The notes beneath the pieces are model-generated. The model worked only from the letters and a program-made list of their open reading frames with translations. It did not search any database and had not been told where the DNA came from. A stretch of DNA of 64,000 nt from Linnemannia elongata (Eukaryota; Mortierellomycota; Mortierellomycetes; Mortierellales; Mortierellaceae): the NCBI GenBank assembly GCA_036320915.1, contig JAXBDG010000007.1:124001-188000 (forward strand), in the 5' to 3' direction. This document shows positions 11,123 through 21,413 of the stretch, piece by piece. Made by a program: the position numbers and the translations under genes. Numbering within the stretch: position 1 is the stretch's first letter; each line of letters begins with the position of its first letter.

Positions 11123-11159
11123 ACTGATGTTTCGGTGCCTTTGGCACCTCAGCATCAGT
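11123..11159. repeat. 37-bp perfect-arm hairpin
   Basis: Outer arms ACTGATG and CATCAGT (7 bp) enclose inner arms GGTGCC and GGCACC (6 bp) around a TTT loop. There is nothing like it elsewhere in the window, and no gene start or end is adjacent. Confidence 0.7.
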
Positions 11160-11867
11160 AGCTGTTAGCATTAAAGTTGACAGAATTGCAGTTCAAAAAA
11201 AAAAAAAAAGGCCAAGGGGATGGAGGCGCGGTTTCTTTGAAGGAGGCTGAGCATCAAAAATGAAAGATTTCTCAAGAGGCTCTTTTCCTATGGACCACAA
11301 AAAGGGTCTTTTCCGTGAATTACTCCTCCCCTCCGCTGTTTGGAGTGAATGAAAACGAAAACGAAAACGTAATATATCCTACTCCACGCTTCCCGATGTT
11401 TACCGTATAAACCTCTGTATTCTTCTACGGCTAGGGCGGGAGGCAGCGAATGATAGGAAAATATCAGTCCACTTCTGCCCTGGTTAGACCAAGTATTTAA
11501 AAAAAAGGAACGAAGACCAATAATTTTTATTAATGCATGAGGTCTGGTGCATTGTGTATGAACGGTAATTAACACCATAAAAACTCAAGTAAATAGCTTG
11601 CATTGTATACTGTTATTCAAGGGCCAGGGTATTATGGGCAATCGTGAGAACCTGACATTTTTGGACACTCGACAGCCAACAAATAAAATAAATAACACCA
11701 ATCATCTCTATACCACTGTGGTTGCCTCCACTGAATGTTACTCTTCCATAGACGCGTGTCTGTAACAGCCAACTTTTCATCAGCGCCCTTTGCCAAGGTA
11801 AGCATTGGTTTCACCACGGTTGGGCGAAGCAAAAACAAGAAGGCTCGCTTAAAGGAGCAAAAGATAT

Positions 11868-11949
11868 CCGAAAACCCGGATTTGAACCAGGGACCTAGAG
11901 ATGACAGACAAACTACAGTCTCCCGCTCTACCAACTGAGCTATTTTCGG
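11868..11949 (-). tRNA. trnY-GUA: tRNA-Tyr (anticodon GUA) with a 10-nt intron
   Basis: On the minus strand CCGAAAA and TTTTCGG form a perfect acceptor stem. The D arm is TAGCTCAGTTGGTAGAGC, and the T arm CCTGG-TTCAAAT-CCGGG has one G-U type pair. The anticodon stem GGAGA/TCTCT closes a loop CTGTAG...A. Ten extra bases, TTTGTCTGTC, lie between positions 37 and 38, the canonical site for eukaryotic tRNA introns, and tRNA-Tyr is almost always split in fungi. The mature length would be 72 nt before CCA. LINE-like 3' ends begin about 140 bp upstream. Confidence 0.95.
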
Positions 11950-12085
11950 CTGATGACATTGCGTTTTCCAGGGCCAATCTGTTGCAACGGTCTGTCAAGT
12001 CTAAATCACGTGCGGGTATATTTTTAATATGGCAATGATCGCATATGCTGCGTTGGCTCATGTGAGAAAAAAGCATATCATGGAC

Positions 12086-12140
12086 CCTTTTCTGTTTGCC
12101 ATTGAAATAAAATTGTGTATGAAATAAAAAATAAAAAGCC
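12086..12140 (+). mobile_element. 3' tail fragment of a LINE-like element (copy C)
   Basis: CCTTTTCTGTTTGCC followed by ATTGAAATAAAATTGTGTAT and an A-rich tail ending AAAAAGCC matches the last 55 bp or so of copies A and B. It lies about 140 bp upstream of tRNA-Tyr and immediately before copy B, so two insertions are stacked. Confidence 0.6.
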
Positions 12141-12149
12141 AATGTTTGT

Positions 12150-12480
12150 TCACGGTTCAGTGCTTCGGTATCACACATGATGACGGGACCTGCCCCGGAG
12201 ATACCAATGACCCACGTGGTGCTGATGAGCGGTCGTTAGAGAGGTTTTTTAGGATGGAGGAAGCTATCAATGATGAGGAGGATGGAAAGAATGATCTTTA
12301 TTCGCGTCTTATTTTATTTTTGTTTTCCGTTAAAGCCGTGAAGAGCAACGCAGTCGTGGTACAGAGTTAGGTTCCGGACCGGGCTGTAACTGGTAGATGA
12401 CGCACTGAAGGGTTTGGTCTGTAGCCCAAATGCCTTCTCTGTGCTGTTTGTCAGAGAATAAAATTGCGTACCGAAAAAAA
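12150..12480 (+). mobile_element. 5'-truncated LINE-like element, 3' end (copy B)
   Basis: A diverged second copy of the element at 8308-8823, in the same orientation. The frame from 12161 reads DGTCPGDTNDPRGADERSLE, matching DQICPAATKNPRTTHERLLE of copy A. The shared 3' UTR includes AGGTTCCGGA, TTTGGTCTGTAG and CTGTTTGTCAGAGAATAAAA. It ends ATTGCGTACCG plus seven A and GCGCC. Zinc-motif residues upstream of the CP pair are missing, so this copy is shorter or more decayed. Confidence 0.62.
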
Positions 12481-12571
12481 GCGCCAGGACAAAAACATAA
12501 AAAAGGACATGGTTGCACAGAGAATATTATCTTTAAAAGTGGTATCGTCTATGTATGGAGCAAGGGTAATT

Positions 12572-14071
12572 CTAGTTTTTGGTGCGCTTGTTAGGATGGC
12601 TATATTGTTTGAGATGGTCTGGGTTCCGGCGGTAGCAAGCGGCACCATACTTGCAGGGCTGTTGTTTTGAGGTGGTCTTGGTATCGTCGTCGCTATCATC
12701 GCTCTTGTCTGTCTGTTGCTGGAGCGCCCGTTTACGGTTCAAAGACGAGGTTGTGGTGGCGACAGATGGAGTAGAGCTGGATGATGACGATGATGGTGAT
12801 TTTGAACTGGGAGAAGAGGAGCGGGGGTCCGCTGGGTCATCCTCGTCAGTGTCGACATCTCCGTTTACGTTCCCGTTTCCGTTGGTCTTGTCCTTGTCAC
12901 TGTCATCACTGTCTCCGCCCTGGAAAATTAAACTCTTTTGCTTGAGCAAGGATACGACCTTGGCAGGGATAGCGGCCTTGAGGGTAGGAGGGGTATAGGT
13001 CTTGCAGTAGTCGGTCCACTTGACATCGATGCGCTCGCCAATGAAAGTAGGGAAACGAGGGTTGAGTCTGTTGCTAAGTTCCTGGAACTTGTAGGTGATG
13101 ACTGTGCCGACCTTGGGGGGTTTGTCTCTCTGGGCGTCTGTGAACCCAGATCCGACCGAGAAAAGACGACCGTCGGGGGTCTTGACCTCGAGGTGGCCCA
13201 TGCGGTGAGAGTTCTTGCCAGAGCCCTTGACAATGCCAACGACGATTGCTTCTTCGTCAAAGAATGTCTTGACCTTGAGCAGTGTCCTTGATCTCTTGAA
13301 CTCGTATCTTGACCTTGGGGCTCTCAACTGTAAGTGGGAGAGAAAAATTAAAAATAAGGTCAGCATTTTCTTTTGTTGGGCTTGGAGTCAACTGACAAAA
13401 AGAGATAAAAAAAAGTAGAGTTCCAAACGTACCATGATACCCTCGCCACCGTGAGTCTGGACGTGGTCGAGTTCACGAAGGAGATGAGTCTTGGAGAGGC
13501 ACTTTTGAACTGGGACAATACGAGCATAGGGTGGGACCTTGTTGGAGGCAGCATTGGGATCTGAAGATTGAATAGCGTCTTTTCCAAATGTGGGCATGAT
13601 AGACTTGAGGTAGTCAAGACGCTTCTCATAGGTCAAGTCGAGTTTGGGGGCATCAAAGACAAGGTAGGTCATTTCCTTCCATTCATCGGCACGGTCAGCC
13701 TTTTGGTTCTTGACGATGGAGATGCATTGTTGGAAGCGACCGCGACCGAGCCAGAGTTCACCGTCGAGGGGTTGGTTTTTTGGGAGGTGTTTGCTGAAGA
13801 AGGGGGGTGCGTAAAACTTGTTGCCTGCGCGGGAGTAGAAGTTTGTGCCATCAAAGTATGCACGCACACCGTCCTTTAATGAGAGAGGGTAAGAGAGGGA
13901 GAGAATGGTTAGGGTGAATTGAAAAATGAGACAAAGGTATCAACAGAAAAAAAAATGGGCTAATTGCTAGTAACATACCAGTTTCTCAGCAATCCAGTAG
14001 CCAGTGGGGTCAATGCCAGAGTCGTCAGTCCAGCTGTGAGCCAGCATTACTTGTTGCGCGTCGAGAGCCAT
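12572..14071 (-). CDS. ATP-dependent DNA ligase with a C-terminal PBZ zinc finger
   Basis: Three exons on the minus strand, 13979-14071, 13433-13873 and 12572-13327, giving 429 residues. Motif I is EKLDG, with the adenylated lysine at K30, split from the rest by intron 1 after Leu31. DGELWLGRGRF is motif III, EGIMLRAP motif IV, and SRTLLKVK motif V. An OB-fold region follows (about 200-290; MGHLEVKTPDGRLFSVGSGF). The compact size, with motif I at residue 30, is that of a minimal ligase like the Chlorella-virus or bacterial type, not LIG1, LIG3 or LIG4. A Ser/Asp-rich linker (about 300-395) leads to C403-x5-C409-x6-H416-x5-H422-P, preceded by CKYGAACYR: the PBZ consensus of APLF and CHFR, which binds poly(ADP-ribose) in animals. 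Three GGTGGCAAA sites lie upstream. Confidence 0.93.
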
Positions 14072-15251
14072 TATTATTATTGTGTTGATTAGGAAGGAGG
14101 AGTAGGTTGCCTGTTGATGCAAGAAGAAGACGAATGAAAAGGAATGAAAAGTTGTTGCTAGTGGGGATGAAGGAAGTGCTGAAGAGAGTGCGAGTGAATG
14201 AGGAAGGGAGTGATTGTGTTTGTGTGTTGTTGATGAGGAAAGAAAAGTGATGAAGTGCTCACCTTTTATTCTCTTTTATTTTTTTTTGCCACCACTTTCC
14301 CCTCTCCTAGGCTCTTGGTGGCAAATGCCCATCTGGGCTGAGGAGGTGGTCAAGATAGAGCGGGAATCGTTTGCCACCATTTCTGGTATGACGATTCAGG
14401 GCGGTGCTCCAAACTGGAATGGAATGTTGTTCGCTCGTACGAGCTGCACGCCTGCAGCCAATGTTCCATCCATCCATCACCCCCCGGCTCTCTTCCTCTA
14501 GCACAACACGCGTCGCGTGGTCCAATTGCTCCACAGCAACAGCAACACCGCAGTCTCCTTGTGATACTCGATATTCGATCGCGTTGTGTTGTGTGTGCAC
14601 CCGTCCTTGGCATTCAAGTCCGAGGGAATGAAGGAAACAGCGAACCCTGTTTTTTTCATTTGTTTTTCCTGTCCCTTTCCCCTAGTAGTGTCCTCGAAAA
14701 CCATGCTCTTTCCTCCAATTCGGCAAATTCGATTGCCGAGGCGAGGGAAGGGTCTCTGACACGTGATGGATCTTACACAAAGAAAAACCTTGACCTTGAA
14801 CACTTTCTGTTCACTTTGTCAAAGGGAGATGAAGAAAGGTCGATCTTGGTTGTCGATGTATCCATTGACAATCGACAACGAAGATGAGTGGAGCGTGTGA
14901 GAAAAAGAGTAGGAGATAGGTGTGGAGAGAAGTGAGAGAGTGAGCGTGGAAGCAGTTTTGCTGCTGACAGAGCACCAATTGAACTCGTACCTGTTCTTTC
15001 TCGAACCCCTTTTTCATCCTCCGTCCGGTTCCACCTTGTTTTTGTGTTCACTTTCAAAGTTCTCTCGGCTGCCACTCCCTCTTTTCTTTTCTTTCTTTTC
15101 TTCGCTTCTCCCATTCTTTCTGTTTTTTCTCTTTCTTTCTTCTTCTTCAATTCCATTAACCTCTCGGCGATCGATTCAAACTCCCTTCTTTCTCTCCCGT
15201 CCTCTCATTTGTGCATTCCTCCTCTTCCCTCTTCCCTCAACATCAAAACTC
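14072..15251. other. divergent intergenic region, DNA ligase / alpha-beta hydrolase
   Basis: 1.18 kb between two divergent starts. The ligase-proximal part holds three GGTGGCAAA-type sites. The hydrolase-proximal 250 bp is a pyrimidine-rich leader ending at the ATG at 15252. No gene was seen between. Confidence 0.7.
14285..14378. promoter_or_regulatory. three PACE-like GGTGGCAAA sites upstream of the PBZ ligase
   Basis: TTTGCCACC at 14285-14293, GGTGGCAAA at 14317-14325 and TTTGCCACC at 14370-14378, all exact 9-mers, 214-307 bp upstream of the ligase ATG. In budding yeast this sequence is the proteasome-associated control element bound by Rpn4, which also controls DNA-damage genes. Which factor binds it here is unknown. 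Confidence 0.6.
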
Positions 15252-16496
15252 ATGACGGCAGCCAAGCAACAAACCCCTGCTCAGAAAAAGGCCTCCAGCT
15301 CATACAAGCCCCAGCCGATCGTACTCACAGCTCTCGACGGATACCTGCTCAGCGGCTCCCTCTTCCTCCCTCCAGGACCCATCGTCACCTCTCGCGTTCC
15401 TACCTCTCATTCCTCCAACCATGACAACTCCAACCTCGCCGAGGGGGCAACCCACAAGCAGGACGTGGAGGCCCTGACAAAGGTCGTCATTATCAGTGCT
15501 GCCACAGCCACGATCCAGGATTTCTACTTCAAGTTTGCGATCTACCTCTCTCAGGAACTCGGCTTTATCGTTGTCTCCTACGACAACCGAGGCATCGGTC
15601 GCTCCCTCCCTGGATCTGAATCGCTCCAATTCCTCAAGGCTGCTGCCGACAATGGACCCCTCCCCACCACCAGTAGTGCCACATCGCCACCCTTGCCTCC
15701 CAAATCGACTTCAGCCAGCAATGGATCGGCAGCAGAGGAGTCGTCGATCGACAAGGACAAAAAGAAGAAGGACAACAAAAAGAAAAAGAATCCTTTGATC
15801 GGATTCGAGGCGACGATCGTCGATTGGTCGACCAAGGATCTCCCCGGCGTCTTCAACTATGTCCTCCAGCATTTCCCCGACAGCCCCCAACTCTATGTCG
15901 GACATTCGGTCGGAGGACACATCTTGCCAGCACTCGACTCTTACTATACCCGGAATCTGGAGCGTGTCCTCTTTGTCAGTGTCACGTCGGCCTACTGGCG
16001 CCACATGAACAGCCCGTTGTTCACCTACTGGTTCTTCCACATGGCGTCGCCGATCGTCAATAAGCACTATGGATACTACCCGGGCAAGACGTTCTGGGGC
16101 TCGATGGAAGATATGCCGACTGGATGTCTCGAGACCTGGGGATTCTGGAGCAAGCATAGGGATTATATGCTGGGCGGGAACCCCGAGTGGAAGCCCAACT
16201 TTGGACTATTCAAGGTGCCGATCTATTCGCTTTACTTTTCGGACGACGATTTCTCGTCGACGTCGGCGCCAATCATTATGGATTTGATCCCCAACACACA
16301 GAAACGGTGCGTTGGCGTGAAGCCGGTCGAAGACCTGAACATGAAAAAGGTTGGACATATGGGGTTCTTTTTTAATTCGTGCAAGCGAAAGCTGTGGGAC
16401 TCTGTTGTCCGATCGTGGTTCGTTGATGGTCGTGCGCTGGATATCGAGGCCATCCGGGAGCATGCCGCCTTGGAGAGCAGTTATGCTCGTTTGTAG
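15252..16496 (+). CDS. alpha/beta hydrolase of a bacterial-type family, intronless
   Basis: A single exon of 414 residues. It opens with LTALDGYLLSGSLFLP and continues FYFKFAIYLSQELGF, VVSYDNRGIGRSLP, YVGHSVGGHILP and YWRHMNSP, a pattern typical of a little-studied bacterial alpha/beta hydrolase group. The catalytic triad is visible as Ser219 in GHSVGG, an Asp of the DDD at 331-333, and His369 in VGHMGFFF. Between the GIGRS strand and VDWSTKDLPGVFNY lies a Ser/Lys-rich insert (about 135-180, with DKKKKDNKKKK), presumably a surface loop. No signal peptide. The ATG at 15252 is the first before the family start; frames further upstream use only non-ATG codons. AATAAA at 16524. The absence of introns among intron-rich neighbours is compatible with bacterial transfer. 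Confidence 0.88.
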   Translation: MTAAKQQTPAQKKASSSYKPQPIVLTALDGYLLSGSLFLPPGPIVTSRVPTSHSSNHDNSNLAEGATHKQDVEALTKVVIISAATATIQDFYFKFAIYLSQELGFIVVSYDNRGIGRSLPGSESLQFLKAAADNGPLPTTSSATSPPLPPKSTSASNGSAAEESSIDKDKKKKDNKKKKNPLIGFEATIVDWSTKDLPGVFNYVLQHFPDSPQLYVGHSVGGHILPALDSYYTRNLERVLFVSVTSAYWRHMNSPLFTYWFFHMASPIVNKHYGYYPGKTFWGSMEDMPTGCLETWGFWSKHRDYMLGGNPEWKPNFGLFKVPIYSLYFSDDDFSSTSAPIIMDLIPNTQKRCVGVKPVEDLNMKKVGHMGFFFNSCKRKLWDSVVRSWFVDGRALDIEAIREHAALESSYARL

Positions 16497-17011
16497 CATA
16501 CCTTTTTTTGTTTCTTTCTGTGAAATAAAAAATATCATGTGACTTGAGTATGGTCGTCGCCATTTTTTGTTTGCTTTTTTTAAGTCAACCTTACAGAACG
16601 TCCGTCGTCGCTCGCTTCTCTCCTTCAAACTCATTGTACCACTCAACCACCCTTGACTGAACACGCGACGACCAACACCAGGTTACAGCATACAAGGACC
16701 AGGAACACCTTTTCACTAAGACAAAAACCAGGAAGAATCACCATCGATCCCAGTAGCCATTCAACCCAAGATCACTACTTCAATTGTCCACCCAGAAAAA
16801 CAACACTCGGTTTATCACAAAAACCATCACTCCATCTCTCCTACAGGCTTTGCCCATCAACTTCTGTAAGACGCGCCACCAACCCGACACAACCCACCAG
16901 GAAGGCTCCTCCTCCTTCTCCTCCTCCTCCTCCTCCTTCTCCTCCTCCTCCTCCTTCTCTTCCTCCATCGCGCCACCCCCCTCCGGAAGGCCTTCAGCCC
17001 CCTGCTCTCCG
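16497..17011. other. intergenic, promoter of RAP1
   Basis: The first 40 bp holds the hydrolase poly(A) region. The rest is CA- and CT-rich leader, ending in a (TCC)n-like stretch at about 16905-16970 just before the RAP1 ATG. Confidence 0.65.
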
Positions 17012-20000
17012 ATGGCAAAGTTGTCATCCCATAACACCACTCGTCAGGGCTCAGAACCGCCTCACCAGGCACCAACAACATCAACTCCCAGAAATGGCTC
17101 GTCAGCAACAACAAAAACAAAGAAGCAGATCTTTGTGGACCCGAAAGGACAGCCATTACAAATCTGCGTATCTAAGACCGTACCTCACCGGGAGTCTGTA
17201 GAGTCGAGGATTAGGGTACGTGTTCAGTCCCTTCAGTGTTTTGTTCAAGGGAAATAGTATGAGCAGTACCTCCGCCTTTATGTATTAACACGAAACCCGG
17301 TTCTTTTTATTGCAATAGGAATATGGAGGTATTCCGACCTACGACGAGAGCAAGACTGCCATCAAGCTGGGAGCGCCAGGACGGACTACACAGGAGGTCA
17401 TGTTCTCAGTGGATTGGGTGGACGATTGTATAAAGGATCAAAAGCTTATTGAGCTCGACACATTCACCTACCGGTTGAAGATCGCTGTCAAGAATACCCG
17501 GAGGCCCTTCTCACGTGAGGATGATAAGCTACTTGAGGAATTTGTCAAGTCCAAGAGGGCAGTGAAAGCCCCTATCAACGGGAACAAGATCTATGAAGAT
17601 TTTGCGGCACAAGTAATGACCCTTTATCACGCATTTGATAATTACAGCATGTGTATATATCTCGCTCGCGGTGTTGACAGTATATTTCTATCATTCTAAT
17701 GATCCCTATCGATATAGTACCCCCATCACACGGCACAGTCTTGGAGAGAGCGTGCGGTCAATGTTTTGAACCTGACAGGAGAACTATCACCATACGAGGC
17801 GAGCAAGGCCAAGCGGGAGGAGGCTAGGAGGCAGATGCAGGAAAAGTTGGCGGCCGACAAGAAGATGCTGGAGACTGAACAGAAGAAACTTCTAGAGATC
17901 CAAGAGCTACAGCAACAACAACAGAAGGCAACGCAACCTACACTGACTGGAAATGCACACAGTACAGTTGAGGTCATCGAGAGTGATTCGGAAGAAGAGA
18001 ACGATGGGGCGATGCGGGAATCAGAACCGTCGACCCAGTTCTTTACACAGCAATTTCCATCTTCCCAGCGGTCAATACTGGATTTATCTGACATCGCTTC
18101 GACTGATTCTGAGGATAGAAGGCACAGGACCATGAGGGACGAGATTGTTCGTCGTCGCAACCATCCAGGCACCCAGACAAGCAAAGCGTTTCAGTTGCCC
18201 GAGTTTCCAGCTACAGAGACAGTGGACATGGAGATTACGTCACGTCAAAATATTCTACTCGACGCAGATTCGACTTCATCTTCGTCGTCAACCTCACCGC
18301 CAGCACGATCACCACCAACACGGACACCTGAGTCGAGAGACGCTACTCCACCTTCCGAAGCCCTCCAGCAGGATCAGGATAGCATCTGCGATGCTCCTTC
18401 CGGAAGTGACTACAGCAGCCCCGTCATACGTAATGGAAAAAACCCCAACAGCACAGAGATACTCAACATTACCGCCGACCAACACAACCATCCTAGTGAC
18501 GCGGACGAAAGCGACATTTCTGAGCCAAGGCACCCCCAGCCCTTACCTCAAGCAAGGAGATCGGTCAAAGCAGATAGGACCCGACCTGCGACGCTGTCTC
18601 CGGTTTCCAAGAGGATAGCATCGCCTGATTTACCTCATAACCCAGTTCTGAAGTGGAATTCAAGGAGGTCCTTGCCGAACAGGAGTTGGAGCCAGCCTGT
18701 CCATCCAGACGAACAGAAACAGGCAGGAACACCTACACAGGACGATCTGGTTGCTGCACGGGATTTACCCACCTCGCTTGCCTCGCCATCGCTACCAACC
18801 TGGAGAAACTCGCCCCAAGCACGCCTCTCGATACCCGATACTCTTTCAACCCTCAACCAAGATGTGCCTGCTTCAGCGAGTCAAAAGGATGCGCCTGACA
18901 CGGACACCTTGAACAGTGCAGCTGTTGTAGACGATACACCAGCCCCAGCGACGTTCAAAGACGCACACGTCGAACCTAACATCGAGGATCCGCAAAACAG
19001 TTCGGCTTTGGAAGGCATTCGGGACGAGGCTGTGTTGGACGATTGGCAGGGCGAGCTGGTATTGGATGATTTCCACGAGGACCCTACGGAACAGGTTCGA
19101 GGGGATGGACCACACATGGCAGGATCGCACGATGACGCAGATGTGCCTGAGCAAGACTACAACAGTGACTTGACGGACGAGGACGACAAGACTATTGAAC
19201 AGAGGATTATGAGGAAGAAGCAGCACCGGAAGTTGTCTCCACCTGAGCCACGAGGGCAAAAACCATCATCACCCACCCCAACCCCTACAGGTAGCTTTGC
19301 ATCCGAGGCACAGGAAGAGCAGGACTTGGAGGACGGCCAATCAACATATAAGCTTCCGGCCAAGCTACTCTCTAGTGCTGCCTCCCAACGACACCGGAAG
19401 CAGATGTCCCAGACTATATGGAGTGGAGGGATGTCGTTTCAATTCAAGAAGCGATCTGTTTTCAGTCCTGGTCTGGAGGGAGGCGTGAGTGCCGCCAGCT
19501 CGGTCCCAGTGTCGAGGGAGGGCTCGGTCTCAGCGACTGATGGCGAAGTGCCGCAGGATGACGTGGAGGCCGATAGGCTAGCGTTTACACGCATGGATCA
19601 GGAGGCTCATTCTAAGCACCCAAGAGTATCAGAGCCTCAGGAGGATGACTTTAGCGTCCAGGTCAAAGTCACAGAAACACTGACTGTTACCGGGTCGGTT
19701 GGGACGGGTAAGCTCCTGACGGTGAAGGGCGAGCCGGAGGACAACCTTGCTATCGGAGATCCAGAGGAGGTAGAGGAGCAGCAGGAGGAGCAATCAGGCG
19801 AGGCTGATCAGCGGGCGAGCGATACAACGCAAGAGATCCAGAAAGAAGCTCCTGTCTCAACCAAGACTGCAGCACCGTCTGATACTCCAAAATCATTGTT
19901 TGAGCAAGTGTCAATTGAGGCATCTGCACTCTCGTCGGGAACAGAGTACAAGGACGTGATGTTGGACTACTACTCGGGAGAAGGGGAGGATGAGCCACCG

Positions 20001-20594
20001 GAGAGGCGAAAGGAGCGGGAGCAGCTGTTGTTGTACCTGCGCGATCTGTACCGTAAAGAGATCCGGACATTGATGTTGCATGAGCTTGTGCCAGCGTTGA
20101 GGTCGATCGATGTTCTGGATGCCTGTAGTGGAGACCTTGAGCTGGCTCAGATTCTTATTAGCAAGGGCATGACCGGTAAGATAGTGTTGCATTTTTTTTG
20201 TATTCGTTGTCTGTTGACAAAAGTGTAAGGTTACTACGGCGTTAGGACTAGGTACTTGACTATGCTTATGTATGTATCTATGTATGTATGTACTCACCCC
20301 CTTACTGTCTGTTTTGCATTGTCACTAGAGGAGATCGAGGACCGGTTTTGGACGCGGGCAGACGATTACAAGTTGTACTCGCGCAAGAATGAGGATGTGG
20401 AAAGTCTGCTTGGTAGGCATTCTGCGACAGAGATGGTTCATAGGACAACGTACTTGACCAAGACTCGACAGGCAGCCAAGCAGTTTGAGGTGACCCATGA
20501 TGCGATGGAGAGGTCGGGGTTGTTGAAGCGCGCACGAGGGCGGTTTGGTGGACGAGAGTCCAAGAGACAACGGGTTGTTGGCGGAGACCAGTGA
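17012..20594 (+). CDS. RAP1: telomere protein RAP1 (BRCT-Myb-RCT)
   Basis: Four exons, 17012-17215, 17319-17612, 17718-20175 and 20329-20594, giving 1073 residues. The N-terminal BRCT domain (about 36-115) includes KQIFVDPKGQPL and FSVDWVDDCIKDQKLIEL. The Rap1-type Myb domain (about 129-183) has RRPFSREDDKLLEEFV, NGNKIYEDFA and PHHTAQSWRERAV, the tRP1 signature. A predicted coiled coil (about 185-230) and a very long acidic, Ser/Pro-rich linker follow. The C-terminus (about 955-1040) matches the RCT domain: ACSGDLELAQILI, FWTRADDYKLYS, LLGRHSATEMVHRTTYL. RAP1 sits on telomeres through a TRF-like partner or directly, and regulates length and silencing. The in-frame stretch upstream of the ATG is Ser-rich and begins only with a TTG. 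Confidence 0.93.
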
Positions 20595-21009
20595 GCTGAT
20601 GGCATGGGGGCTTTGTTCTGTCGTAAAAAGGATTTCCCGCCGTTGTAGCTTGTTGACGTACTACAATCATGTCAGCGATAATGATAGCAGCGATGATGGA
20701 AAATGCTTATTGTGATTTAACGTCGTCGTCCATTGGGTGTAAACCAACAACGATAACGTTCTTTTTTTTTGATCCCGACACCATGGGTATCGTCTGTGTG
20801 ATTTTTTTTATGATGAGAGCGGAGAAAAAGGAGTATGTACACTTGTTTTGGTGGCGATGGTTTGACTCTGGTGAACGAAGCGCTCCCAGTTTGGCACCGA
20901 GATTGGGCGTCACCATGTCTCACCTGCGGGCAAGACGAGAGAGAGCACAGTGAAAAAAAAGTCCGTTTCGTGCACAATTATACCATTGGACGTTGTGAAC
21001 GTGGGGCGG

Positions 21010-21040
<31 letters not shown>

Positions 21041-21413
21041 TCTTCACTTATCGTGTGCAATGTTGATATGCCAACAAGCATTGCCTGTTTGTGGGTAAAA
21101 GAAGTATCCGTTTACTTGGTAAGGTAAAACAAGCCACAGCGTCATTCTCTGTCATCATTTTGATCTGATCTGTGGTGTACTTTTACTACTTTATGCGGTA
21201 CTCTCTCACGCTTCTTTCTTTCTTTTTTCTCCTCTTTTCTTTTTATTCTTACCCTTCATCCTCTTTCTTTCACATCTTTCACTTTCATTCCCGGACGACT
21301 ATATAACACCTCATACCTTCCCACATTTTTATACCCTCAGATCACTCATCCTTCAAGGAAGACAACAAACAAACGAACAAACAACCAACCAAAACCAAGA
21401 CCAGATAAATAAC
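20595..21413. other. intergenic, RAP1 3' flank and GNAT promoter
   Basis: Holds a T run at about 21015-21040 and a CT-rich leader. GGTGGCGAT at about 20850 is a one-to-two-base variant of GGTGGCAAA. No gene was seen. Confidence 0.65.
21300..21307 (+). promoter_or_regulatory. TATA box of the GNAT gene
   Basis: TATATAAC, 107 bp upstream of the ATG at 21414 and preceded by a long pyrimidine tract. It predicts a start near 21330 and an A/C-rich 5' UTR of about 80 nt. Confidence 0.55.

Larger units (their letters stand above)
8824..11867. other. gene-poor region between the tRNA genes
   Basis: No intact gene. Contents: homopolymer T runs near 9190 and 9390; a GC-richer block at about 9950-10720 with competing mid-length frames on both strands (listed separately); a 37-bp hairpin at 11123-11159; an A run near 11200; and AT-rich DNA up to tRNA-Tyr. 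Confidence 0.6.

Noticed and set aside
12691..13366. Extending the last ligase exon upstream to 13366 as a separate gene
   Set aside because: The segment before 13327 is intron. The exon joins in frame to motif IV (EGIM|LRAP), so it is one ligase gene.
14922..15251. N-terminal extension of the hydrolase from 14922
   Set aside because: It would start at GTG and adds only Leu/Ser/Phe-rich leader translation. The family start fits the ATG at 15252.
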